Positions 16,213 to 24,378 of a stretch of 64,000 nucleotides of DNA are shown in pieces. Location of the stretch: positions 1 to 64,000 of the forward strand of contig JBFWMB010000006.1 in the NCBI GenBank assembly GCA_050251815.1, read 5' to 3'. The position numbers and the translations under genes were made by a program. Origin of the DNA: GWE2-40-63 sp050251815 (GTDB lineage: Bacteria > Bacteroidota > Bacteroidia > Bacteroidales > SZUA-534). Within the stretch, counting starts at the first letter, position 1, and each line of letters opens with the position of its first letter. The notes beneath the pieces are model-generated. The model was not told the origin of the DNA. It was given only the letters and a program-made list of their open reading frames with translations, and searched no databases.

Positions 16213-16498
16213 TTTTGTTCTCAAAATTAAAACAGATACTTGAGTAAATCAATTTAGGTAAGTACCCAAATTAAAACAGGTACGTACCTAAATCAAATCA
16301 GGTACTTGAGTAAATTGAATCAGGTACGTACCGGAATGAAAAAAGATCCCGATGTAAATTGAATTAGGTACGTACCTAAATTAAAATGGGTACGTACCTG
16401 AATCAAAACAGGTACGTACCTGAATTAAAAAAGGTCCCGATGTAAATGAAAATGGGTAAGTACCTAAATAAAAACAACTGCTTAAGTAATTTAAAATT
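16213..16498 (+). repeat. Left 22-bp tandem repeat array (13 units, palindromic core)
   Basis: Thirteen consecutive 22-base units (starts 16213, 16235, 16257, and so on to 16477) keep exact register. Each is a 10-base core plus a 12-base A/T-rich linker. The commonest core is the self-complementary GGTACGTACC (16279, 16323, 16367, 16389, 16411). Variants are GGTAAGTACC, GGTACTTGAG, GATACTTGAG, GATCCCGATG, GGTCCCGATG and ACTGCTTAAG. The linker consensus is near TAAATTAAAACA. The first unit is degenerate. Two neighbouring perfect cores could pair as a 10-bp stem with a 12-base loop in RNA or single-stranded DNA. The array stops 2 bases before a -7-like TATTTTTG. Function unknown. Confidence 0.9.
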
Positions 16499-16500
16499 GC

Positions 16501-16508
16501 TATTTTTG
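16501..16508 (+). promoter_or_regulatory. Likely -7 element of the PUL regulator promoter
   Basis: TATTTTTG matches TAnnTTTG and lies 43 bases before the ATG at 16552. A -33 element 19-20 bases upstream would fall in the last array unit (ACTG at 16477-16480), a poor TTTG match. The promoter and array therefore appear physically joined. Confidence 0.45.
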
Positions 16509-16551
16509 ATCTAAATATGCTTTAAGCCTTTTGTCCTATTGTTTTTTTGAT

Positions 16552-19533
16552 ATGTACAGATATATAATACTTATCGGGTTAATTGTATTTGGCGACTCAG
16601 CGCTCTGTCAAACCTATATGGACATAAATAGCAGCTATTCATTCACAACCATCAACAAAAATGATGGATTAGCTGATAACAACGTAAGTTGTGTGTACAA
16701 AGACTCCGACGGATTTATTTGGTTCGGAACCCGAAATGGATTATGCCGCTTTGATGGTTTTGAATTTAGAGTGTATAGAAAAGGAGACCATTCGGGTTCG
16801 ATTTCAGGAAACCGTATTTTGGATATCTGTGAAGATAAACAGGGGAATTTATGGGTGGGTACATATAACGATGGGCTTAACAAGTTTGACAAAAAACAGG
16901 AATCGTTTACCCATTATAACGAAAAACACGGCATTGGCAATCGTATAAATCGAATAAAAACACTCACCGACGGAAAAGTCTGGGTTTGTTCAAATCTTGG
17001 ATTGGCGTATTATCAACCCAATACAAATCAGTTTTTCACCTTTCAAACCAGCAATGAGGCTGGTGCAACCTTACTCTCAAACCACATCTACGATATTACC
17101 GAAACGGCTGATGGTTCAATTTATATTGCTCCTGAAGTTAATGAAATACAACGACTGAATATTTCCACAAATACCTTTGAAACAATACCTTATACCAGAC
17201 ATCCCGAACTACAAAACAATTATAACAAACATATTATTGAAGGGAGTGACGGGCTATTGTGGATTTCAGCCAGTTATCATGGATTGTGTTCCTATAACCC
17301 TGAAACAGGGCACTCAGAACTGTACACAAAAGAAACAAAAAATCTATCAACCAACGTTTTAATGGGTCCTATGGCTATCGATAATTCAGGAAATATATGG
17401 ATATGCACGGAGGGTGATGGAATTAATATATTTAACCCCACCACAAAAACCTATCAGCAATTAAAACACAACAAGAATAATCCAGAAGCATTAAATTCTG
17501 ATCATACGTACACCATATATTTTGATGACAATAGCATTGCCTGGATAGGAACCTACGATAAAGGTGTAAACAAAAGCGACCCCTACCAGCAAAAATTTCA
17601 TGGTTCGCTTTTCCAATCCAACGATTTGAACGTCTTAAGTGGGTTTTCGGTGCTGGACATTTATGAAGATTCAAAAAAACGCGTTTGGTTTGGTACCGAT
17701 GGCAATGGTTTGTATTGTTTTGAAAAAGGAACTCAGCCCAAAAGGGTTATGTACCAAAGCGAACTTGCCCAAAAAGGATTGACCTCAAACATAATTACAG
17801 CCATTAGCGAAGACCCGTTTGGCAACCTGCTTATTGGCACCTATGCCGGGGGGTTGCATGTATTTAATCCTGAAACAGAAGTTTCACAAAGCTATTTGAG
17901 CGAAAACATCAAAACATCCGGGTTATCGTCGTCGAACATTTGGGAAATTTTAACCGATAGCAAAAAAAGAATCTGGCTGGGATTATTGGGAACCGGGGTC
18001 GATGAATTTATCTGCGATAGTGGTAAGTTCATTAATCATGGTCCTTCATCGTCCGATAACAACAAAATCGAATTTCCAAATATCATGGTAATTCTTGAAG
18101 ATTACGATGGGGATCTTTGGTTTGGTTCTGAGGGAAAAGGCCTTTTTATTCTTGATAATCAAACCAGAAAAATCCAGCGAATCCCTTACGATTCAGTACA
18201 CAATATAACAACCGAAGGAATAATTAAATGCCTGTTACAGGATCAATGGGGTCATTTATGGATTGGTACCGAAGATGCCGGATTGTTTACCTTCGACAAA
18301 AGGACCAAACAAATTTCCCGCGTGGGAGAAAATGAAGGCCTATTAACGGTGTCGATACAGAATTTGCAGGAAGATAATTTGGGAAATCTTTGGATTGGCA
18401 CATCGAACGGACTTTACCGGTATAACCCAAAAACCGAAGCTTTTAATCACTTTGTTACTGATGATGGCCTAACAAGCAATGAGTTTAATCAGGACGCCAT
18501 GATAAAACTGAGCGACGGACGCTTAATTGTTGGCACCAGAAATGGAGCCGATATTATTACTCCCGAAAAAATATATTTAAACCAAATTCTTCCGAAAATT
18601 GTATTTACCCGCTTAACCATCCTCAATACCGAAATCCATCCAAAAACAAAGATTAATAAAAGGGTAATTACAAACACCAGTATTACCCATCTAAAGGAAT
18701 TGGAATTAAACTGGAAAGATAAAATATTCACCATTGAATTTGCCGCCCTGAATTTTACCCTGCCGCATAAATGCGAATACAAATACCGTTTAGACGGTTT
18801 TGACGAAGATTGGGTACATACCAATGCAAATAGAAGAATAGCAAGCTATTCAAATTTAAAACCTGGAAAATACCATTTTAGGGTAATGGCCTCCAATAAC
18901 GATGGAAAATGGGGTAATAACGAATCGTCATTAATTATTACAGTTAAACCCCCTTTTTGGAATACCTTGGTTTTTAAATTATTTGTTGGTTTAATCTTGC
19001 TAGCACTAAGCTATGTTGTATACAAATATCGCATAAATGTTCATAAAGAACGGTTTCTGCAAAAGCAGATTGAACAGGAAAACAAAATTATTGCCTTAGA
19101 AAAGGAAAAACTAGAATCAGAGCTTAAAAAACTTGCATTTAGTGTAATTAACAAGAACAAACTATTAATTGAACAAAAAAACAAACTGCTTACCTTGTCG
19201 AATAAGGCTCGGGTAAGTGTTAAAGAGGGTCTTCATAAAATTGTAGAAAGCATTGATGAAGACTTAAATGAAGAAAAAGACTGGGAAACAATTGAACCCC
19301 AAATTGATAAAGCTTATAATCAATTTGTCACAAAATTAAAGGAACGTCATCCCGATTTAACCGCATCAGAACTTCGTATTGCTGCCTACATACGAATGAA
19401 TCTTTCCACCAAAGAAATTTGCGAGTTCATGAACAAAACCCAACGGGCGGTTGAAAACGATAGGTACCGATTAAGAAAAAAAATTGGGCTTGAATCGAAC
19501 GATTCAATTCAAAACTACCTGCTAAAACTTTAA
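16552..19533 (+). CDS. Membrane-spanning propeller regulator with LuxR-type HTH
   Basis: A 993-residue sensor-regulator, probably controlling the adjacent glycan locus. After a signal peptide (about 1-21) come repeated two-component-regulator propeller blades (DxxGxIWxGTxxGL pattern, residues about 30-690), a Y_Y_Y domain (about 730-800, CEYKYRLDGFDEDWVHT), a membrane helix near 806-826, a coiled coil, and a C-terminal LuxR/GerE-like HTH (about 930-993, LTASELRIAAYIRMNLSTKEI). It lacks histidine kinase and receiver domains, so it is not a classical hybrid two-component system but a one-component signal transducer. ATG 16552 is preferred over a TTG at 16531 because it begins the signal peptide. 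Confidence 0.88.
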   Translation: MYRYIILIGLIVFGDSALCQTYMDINSSYSFTTINKNDGLADNNVSCVYKDSDGFIWFGTRNGLCRFDGFEFRVYRKGDHSGSISGNRILDICEDKQGNLWVGTYNDGLNKFDKKQESFTHYNEKHGIGNRINRIKTLTDGKVWVCSNLGLAYYQPNTNQFFTFQTSNEAGATLLSNHIYDITETADGSIYIAPEVNEIQRLNISTNTFETIPYTRHPELQNNYNKHIIEGSDGLLWISASYHGLCSYNPETGHSELYTKETKNLSTNVLMGPMAIDNSGNIWICTEGDGINIFNPTTKTYQQLKHNKNNPEALNSDHTYTIYFDDNSIAWIGTYDKGVNKSDPYQQKFHGSLFQSNDLNVLSGFSVLDIYEDSKKRVWFGTDGNGLYCFEKGTQPKRVMYQSELAQKGLTSNIITAISEDPFGNLLIGTYAGGLHVFNPETEVSQSYLSENIKTSGLSSSNIWEILTDSKKRIWLGLLGTGVDEFICDSGKFINHGPSSSDNNKIEFPNIMVILEDYDGDLWFGSEGKGLFILDNQTRKIQRIPYDSVHNITTEGIIKCLLQDQWGHLWIGTEDAGLFTFDKRTKQISRVGENEGLLTVSIQNLQEDNLGNLWIGTSNGLYRYNPKTEAFNHFVTDDGLTSNEFNQDAMIKLSDGRLIVGTRNGADIITPEKIYLNQILPKIVFTRLTILNTEIHPKTKINKRVITNTSITHLKELELNWKDKIFTIEFAALNFTLPHKCEYKYRLDGFDEDWVHTNANRRIASYSNLKPGKYHFRVMASNNDGKWGNNESSLIITVKPPFWNTLVFKLFVGLILLALSYVVYKYRINVHKERFLQKQIEQENKIIALEKEKLESELKKLAFSVINKNKLLIEQKNKLLTLSNKARVSVKEGLHKIVESIDEDLNEEKDWETIEPQIDKAYNQFVTKLKERHPDLTASELRIAAYIRMNLSTKEICEFMNKTQRAVENDRYRLRKKIGLESNDSIQNYLLKL

Positions 19534-19756
19534 ATGCCGGTTTATGTATTGTTCCTGGCATTAATAGCCATCAAATATTTTTATTATTCGCTGTTTTAAT
19601 GCCTGTTATAATCCGTTGAGAGTTTTTAAGTACCCCCACTTTTTCGTAAGCGAAGTTTTAAGTATTACTAAATTGAGTAAGCCGTATTCAATTGTTTAAT
19701 TTAGATTTTCAAGGCAAAAAAAGAAATTGCGAAACAAACACATAAAACTTATTAAA

Positions 19757-21238
19757 ATGAAAAAGAAAAAAATTAACATTCTGGGATATTCTCTTTTGGC
19801 AGCTGTTTTTGCTCCAGGATGCAGCAATCAGGGTAATCAACAGCTTATAAACGAAACCGAAAATCAACGCAAACATGAGTTTTCAATCGTTACTGCAGAA
19901 CAATACCTCACAGCAAAAGACGGTAATGAACGATTGACTAAAATGGAACGACTAACCTTCGAAGCATTTGATCAACCCGACGAACATTTTGCAACCCTAA
20001 TGGTCGACCCAAAAAAAACATTTCAAACCATTGAAGGTTTTGGTGGTGCACTTACCGATGCAACAGCTGAGACCCTAAATAAACTGTCGCCCGAAAATCA
20101 GGAAAAAATCTATACTGCTTATTTCGATAAAAATGAAGGCATCGGTTACAACTTATTCCGGACTCATATTAACAGTTGTGATTTCTCGAGCCAATCGTAT
20201 GCCTACGCTGAAGTTGAAGGCGATGTGGAATTAAAACATTTCACCATTGAAAAAGACCTGCAATACCGAATTCCCTTAATTAAAGAAGCCCTTAAACGAA
20301 CTGGCAGCGATTTTAAGCTTTTGGCCTCACCATGGAGTCCTCCGGCCTGGATGAAAACCAACCAGAACATGCTGCAGGGAGGTGAATTAAAACCAGAATA
20401 CTATCAAACCTGGGCTGATTATTTTGTTCGGTTTATCGAAGCCTATAGGGCTGAAGGAATCCCGGTATGGGCAGTAACAGTTCAAAACGAACCCATGGCG
20501 GTTCAAACCTGGGAGTCGTGTATTTTTACCGCAGCTCAAGAACGCGATTTTGTAAAAAACAACTTAGGTCCTTCGTTCGTGAAAAACAAGTTGTCGGATG
20601 TTAAAATAATTGTTTGGGATCACAATCGGGGCATTATGTATCAGCGCGCATCAACGGTTTATGACGATCCGGAAGCAAAAAAATATGTTTGGGGAACCGG
20701 ATTTCACTGGTATACCGGCGACCATTTTGAGAATGTAAAACAAGTAGCTGAAGCTTTTCCCGATAAGAAATTACTATTTACCGAAGGCTGTGTTTTTCCG
20801 TTTGATTACCAGAAACTTGATCAGTGGAGTTGGGGAGAACGTTATGGAGAGTCGATTATAAATGACCTAAACAACTCAGCAGTAGGTTGGATTGACTGGA
20901 ACATGGTGTTGGATGAAACAGGCGGGCCAAACCATGTGGCCAATTACTGCTATGCTCCGGTTATCGGAAATACAAAAACCGATGAAGTAATTTTCATGAA
21001 TTCATTTTATTATCTGGGGCACTTCTCCAAATTTATCCGCCCTGGAGCAAAACGTATTATCTGTTCAAGTAACTACGACGATTTAATGGCAACAGCTGCA
21101 ATAAATACCGATGGAAGCATTGTTGTAGTTGCTATGAATAAAACCGGGAACGAAATACCTTTCAAATTATGGATACAGGGAAAAGCGGTTCAATCACACT
21201 TACCGGCCCATGCCATGAAAACTATAATTGTCAAATAA
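19757..21238 (+). CDS. GH30 glycoside hydrolase lipoprotein (first)
   Basis: A 493-residue retaining beta-glycosidase of family GH30, anchored as a lipoprotein (signal ending FAPGC). The catalytic acid/base is in VQNEP (E245) and the nucleophile in LLFTEGC (E343). Other hallmarks are IEGFGGALTDATAETL, LLASPWSPPAWMKTN and WIDWNMVLDETGGPNHV. The last resembles GH30_1/GH30_3 enzymes, which act on glucosylceramide-like beta-glucosides or beta-1,6-glucan. ATG 19757 is used; a TTG at 19727 would add ten basic residues. It is separated by 223 bases from the regulator and converges on the second GH30 gene. Confidence 0.93.
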   Translation: MKKKKINILGYSLLAAVFAPGCSNQGNQQLINETENQRKHEFSIVTAEQYLTAKDGNERLTKMERLTFEAFDQPDEHFATLMVDPKKTFQTIEGFGGALTDATAETLNKLSPENQEKIYTAYFDKNEGIGYNLFRTHINSCDFSSQSYAYAEVEGDVELKHFTIEKDLQYRIPLIKEALKRTGSDFKLLASPWSPPAWMKTNQNMLQGGELKPEYYQTWADYFVRFIEAYRAEGIPVWAVTVQNEPMAVQTWESCIFTAAQERDFVKNNLGPSFVKNKLSDVKIIVWDHNRGIMYQRASTVYDDPEAKKYVWGTGFHWYTGDHFENVKQVAEAFPDKKLLFTEGCVFPFDYQKLDQWSWGERYGESIINDLNNSAVGWIDWNMVLDETGGPNHVANYCYAPVIGNTKTDEVIFMNSFYYLGHFSKFIRPGAKRIICSSNYDDLMATAAINTDGSIVVVAMNKTGNEIPFKLWIQGKAVQSHLPAHAMKTIIVK

Positions 21239-21358
21239 TACCAAATATTGATGTACGAAAGGTTTACAAAGGTATTTATTTTAATTCCTGTGGAGTTGTA
21301 TACTGCCTAAAGGAAGCAAAACCATACTATCTCATTTTATACATCTCATAATTATAAT

Positions 21359-21393
21359 AAAAGCCGTAAAGGAAAAATTCCGATACGGCTTTT
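21359..21393. terminator. Bidirectional terminator between convergent GH30 genes
   Basis: AAAAGCCGTA (21359-21368) and TACGGCTTTT (21384-21393) form a stem around a 15-base loop, with A- and T-rich flanks on both strands. It separates the two converging GH30 transcripts. Confidence 0.8.
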
Positions 21394-21433
21394 TAATTAA
21401 CCTAACTTTAATTATGAAAATTCTTTATTCCTT

Positions 21434-22885
21434 TTACTCCCAAACATAAGTGGCTACCGATTCCTTTTCAAGCGATACAAGCACTCCCTTATTTCTGTGA
21501 TTAATGGTAAATGTTTGTGGCATATTGCCCTTATTTAATACAATAAGTACAATTTTCCCGTCTGGTGTTTTATAGGCAACATTTGGCAGGTTATCGGGCA
21601 TATTTGTCGAAATACGCACAGAACCGGGTACCACAAATTTTGATGCATGGGCCATTATGTAATAGGCAACATTACGGCTTACCCGGTTGCCAACAGTAAT
21701 AGCCCCCAAACAATTGGTGCAACCTCCGTTTGTATGAGGTAAATAACTTGGATCAGAAGCCAGGTTCCATTCCAATACAACCTTACACCAATTTCGTGCA
21801 GCCCCAACAACCAGGTTTTCAATATGCCATTTTAAATCCCCTCCAAAATTACTTGGTCCCCCAACCCATTGCTCAGTAAAATAAATATTTTTGTCGGGAT
21901 GCGCTGCATGAACCTTTGACAGAGCATCAATACTTCCTCCATACAAGTGAAATGCAGAACCGTCGATGTATTGCCTTGCTTCCTGATCGTTTAAAATAGA
22001 AATTGGATAATCGGTTCTATCCGCATTATGATCGTAAACCACGATTTTAGTTGCCAGGTTGTTTTCAGTAAAAGCGGGTCCCAGATGATTCTTTACAAAA
22101 TCCAATTGCTGAACGGCACTCATTAACATGCTCGGATTATTTCCTCCATATAAGGGCTCATTTTGAACCGTAATAGCGTCCAAAGTGATGTCGTGCGCCT
22201 GCATAGCCTGAATATATTTTACAAAATATTGGGCATATACTGCATAATACTCTGGCAACAACTCACCCCCAACAAAGCTTTTGTTTGTTTTCATCCAGGT
22301 TGGAGCGGTCCAGGGCGAGCCCATTAGTTTTATGTTGGGATTAATTGCAAGTATTTGTTTCAGTAGGGGAATTAAATCAAGTTCATCTTTTTCCAGGCTG
22401 AACGAATTTAATTCAGGATCGGTTTCTCCTAAAGGTAATTCACAATAAGTAAATTCTTCGCTGCTTAAATCGGAAGCACCAATACTGAGTCGCAAATAAC
22501 TTATTCCCACCGCATTTTGCTCCGTACCAAAAAGCTCCTGCAAGAGGGCTTGTTTTACGGGTTCATCGAGTGTATTAATCAATTCAGCACTACCTCCGGT
22601 TAAAGTAAACCCAAAACCATCCATAGTTTGGTATTCTAAAGCATCATTAACCTCCACACTTACAGCGGCTTCAGTTAAGGTTGAAAAGTTTAATACAGTG
22701 TGCTGTTTTTGAAACAATACTTTTTGATCTCCCTGGGTCAACCAAAAACTTATATCCGATTCGGTTTGGGGCAGCGAATCCTGAACATCAACAGGTACAT
22801 TCGTATCAGAACATCCTGGTGTTCCAGAAAATAATACTGCCATAATAATAGTAAGTAGCATGTAAAACGATATTTTTTTTTGCAT
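21434..22885 (-). CDS. GH30 glycoside hydrolase lipoprotein (second, GH30_3-like)
   Basis: A 483-residue GH30 enzyme, last in the susC-susD-GH30 unit. Acid/base E243 in VQNEPLYGGNN and nucleophile E338 in YFTEQWVGGP are present. DGFGFTLTGGSAELIN, LMGSPWTAPTWMKTN and LEWNLASDPSYLPHTNGGC are features I associate with GH30_3 endo-beta-1,6-glucanases such as the B. thetaiotaomicron enzyme BT3312. A hydrophobic signal ends near C25 (TPGC), a non-ideal lipobox. It differs clearly from the first GH30 in the nucleophile region, so the pair are not recent duplicates. Subfamily is an inference. Confidence 0.92.
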   Translation of the reverse strand: MQKKISFYMLLTIIMAVLFSGTPGCSDTNVPVDVQDSLPQTESDISFWLTQGDQKVLFQKQHTVLNFSTLTEAAVSVEVNDALEYQTMDGFGFTLTGGSAELINTLDEPVKQALLQELFGTEQNAVGISYLRLSIGASDLSSEEFTYCELPLGETDPELNSFSLEKDELDLIPLLKQILAINPNIKLMGSPWTAPTWMKTNKSFVGGELLPEYYAVYAQYFVKYIQAMQAHDITLDAITVQNEPLYGGNNPSMLMSAVQQLDFVKNHLGPAFTENNLATKIVVYDHNADRTDYPISILNDQEARQYIDGSAFHLYGGSIDALSKVHAAHPDKNIYFTEQWVGGPSNFGGDLKWHIENLVVGAARNWCKVVLEWNLASDPSYLPHTNGGCTNCLGAITVGNRVSRNVAYYIMAHASKFVVPGSVRISTNMPDNLPNVAYKTPDGKIVLIVLNKGNMPQTFTINHRNKGVLVSLEKESVATYVWE

Positions 22886-22896
22886 CAGTAAGTTAT

Positions 22897-24372
22897 TTAA
22901 TATCCTGAATTTTGTATAAGCTTGGCATTTTTATCCAATTCGGCTTGTGGAATAGGCCAAAGTAAACGATTTTCATTTAATTGATAACCCAATAAAATTC
23001 CATCCTGATCTGTAACCCCATTTATTACTTCAATAGCTCTGCCCGTGCGTTTCAGGTCGAACCACCGATGACCTTCAAAAGCCAATTCCAACCGTCGTTC
23101 CTTTTCAATGGCAAGCCGCATATCGTCCTGGGTTTCTGCCGGAGTATCTGGCAGGTCAACTCTTTTTCTGATTTGATTTACCAATGCTGCTGCACCACTA
23201 ACATTACCTTGCTCGTTAAGCGCTTCAGCCTTTAAAAGGATTATGTCGGCCAGCCGAAGAAAAATATAATTTTGTGGACTGGGACTGCTATAAATTCGGT
23301 ATTTATAAATAAATGGATAAGTTGTTTGGGGCCAATGAGAATCACTCCACTTGCCTGAAACATCCATAAAAATAATAGAAGCAGCTTTTCGGATAACATC
23401 ATTTTCCTGATCATAAGCCCGTACCAAATCATTTGAAGGAATATTAAACTTTTTCCAATCGAACCCGATAAACATACTTGCTCCCCAGTTACCACTCGAC
23501 GAAGTGCCCTCATAATTTATTTCAAAAATAGCTTCTGAAGAGTTTTCATTCTCGTTATTCCATAAATCTTCGAAATTTGGTACTAAGCTATAGCCTCCGT
23601 TAATCACGGCATCGCAATAATATTCTACTTTAACCCAATCTTTAGGCTCCATGGTAGCATAAACTTTTGCCAGCAGGGCATTTACAAAACCTGTGGTAAC
23701 ATAGCCCTTATTTATTGCATTGGTGCGCACCAAAGGCAAGGCGAATTCCAAATCAGCAATTATTTGGGCATAAACTTCCTCTTTTGCTTTTCGAGGAGGA
23801 AACAACAACGGATAGATTTCGGGCAATAACTCAGCACTAATGGTTGTAACCTCTTTCAGTTGAAGGGGTACGTCGCCCCATAATTGTACCAATTGAAAAT
23901 AAATATACGCCCGGATAGCTGAAGCCTCTGCCTTAATCTGCTTTTTATCAAATTCTGTTAAGGTGGCATCGGGTACTGCCTCGGCATTATTAATTACCAG
24001 GTTTGCTTTTCCGATGGTACTATACAAATAAGCCCAATCGCGGCTTACATTGCTATTGGTAGCATCAATGTTATAAGCATCAATCTGAAAGTTTGCCGGA
24101 TTATCGGCGCCGGCATAGGCATCATCCGATTGAGCATCCCCATTTACAAAATAGTCAAGCTCAAAGTATTCGTTTCTAAAATCAGCATAAACGCCAGCTA
24201 ATGCAGCTTCCAACTCGCTGGCCGAATGGTACACCAAGGTATCGGTTTGTTCTACTTCCTCGGCTACACTTTGTGAGGATGGTCTTAATTCAAGAAAATC
24301 TTCGCATGATAGGAGCATCAATCCAAACACCGGAACAAATAGCCCGCCATATATTATCTTTCTCATATTCAT
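22897..24372 (-). CDS. susD: SusD/RagB family outer-membrane glycan-binding lipoprotein
   Basis: A 491-residue lipoprotein (signal ending LLSC, C23) that should cap its SusC partner and bind glycan on the cell surface. It has the N-terminal CEDFLELRPSSQS, TPR-like helices in the first half (AIRAYIYFQLVQLWGDVPL), and the SusD C-terminal signatures RLADIILLKAEALNEQGN and LAFEGHRWFDLKRTGR. Start and stop are close to susC (6 bases) and the GH30 gene (11 bases), so the three are one operon. Confidence 0.95.
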   Translation of the reverse strand: MNMRKIIYGGLFVPVFGLMLLSCEDFLELRPSSQSVAEEVEQTDTLVYHSASELEAALAGVYADFRNEYFELDYFVNGDAQSDDAYAGADNPANFQIDAYNIDATNSNVSRDWAYLYSTIGKANLVINNAEAVPDATLTEFDKKQIKAEASAIRAYIYFQLVQLWGDVPLQLKEVTTISAELLPEIYPLLFPPRKAKEEVYAQIIADLEFALPLVRTNAINKGYVTTGFVNALLAKVYATMEPKDWVKVEYYCDAVINGGYSLVPNFEDLWNNENENSSEAIFEINYEGTSSSGNWGASMFIGFDWKKFNIPSNDLVRAYDQENDVIRKAASIIFMDVSGKWSDSHWPQTTYPFIYKYRIYSSPSPQNYIFLRLADIILLKAEALNEQGNVSGAAALVNQIRKRVDLPDTPAETQDDMRLAIEKERRLELAFEGHRWFDLKRTGRAIEVINGVTDQDGILLGYQLNENRLLWPIPQAELDKNAKLIQNSGY

Positions 24373-24378
24373 AGCATA

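Noticed and set aside
16213..16498. CRISPR array
   Set aside because: The period is only 22 bases, the core itself varies, linkers are similar rather than unique, and no cas genes are near. The same holds for 29667-29886.
16213..16498. Integron attC sites or a coding repeat
   Set aside because: No integrase, no attC-type R/L boxes, and 22 is not a multiple of three, so no repeated peptide is encoded.
16552..19533. Classical hybrid two-component system regulator
   Set aside because: There is no HisKA, HATPase or receiver domain after the membrane helix, only a coiled coil and a LuxR-type HTH.
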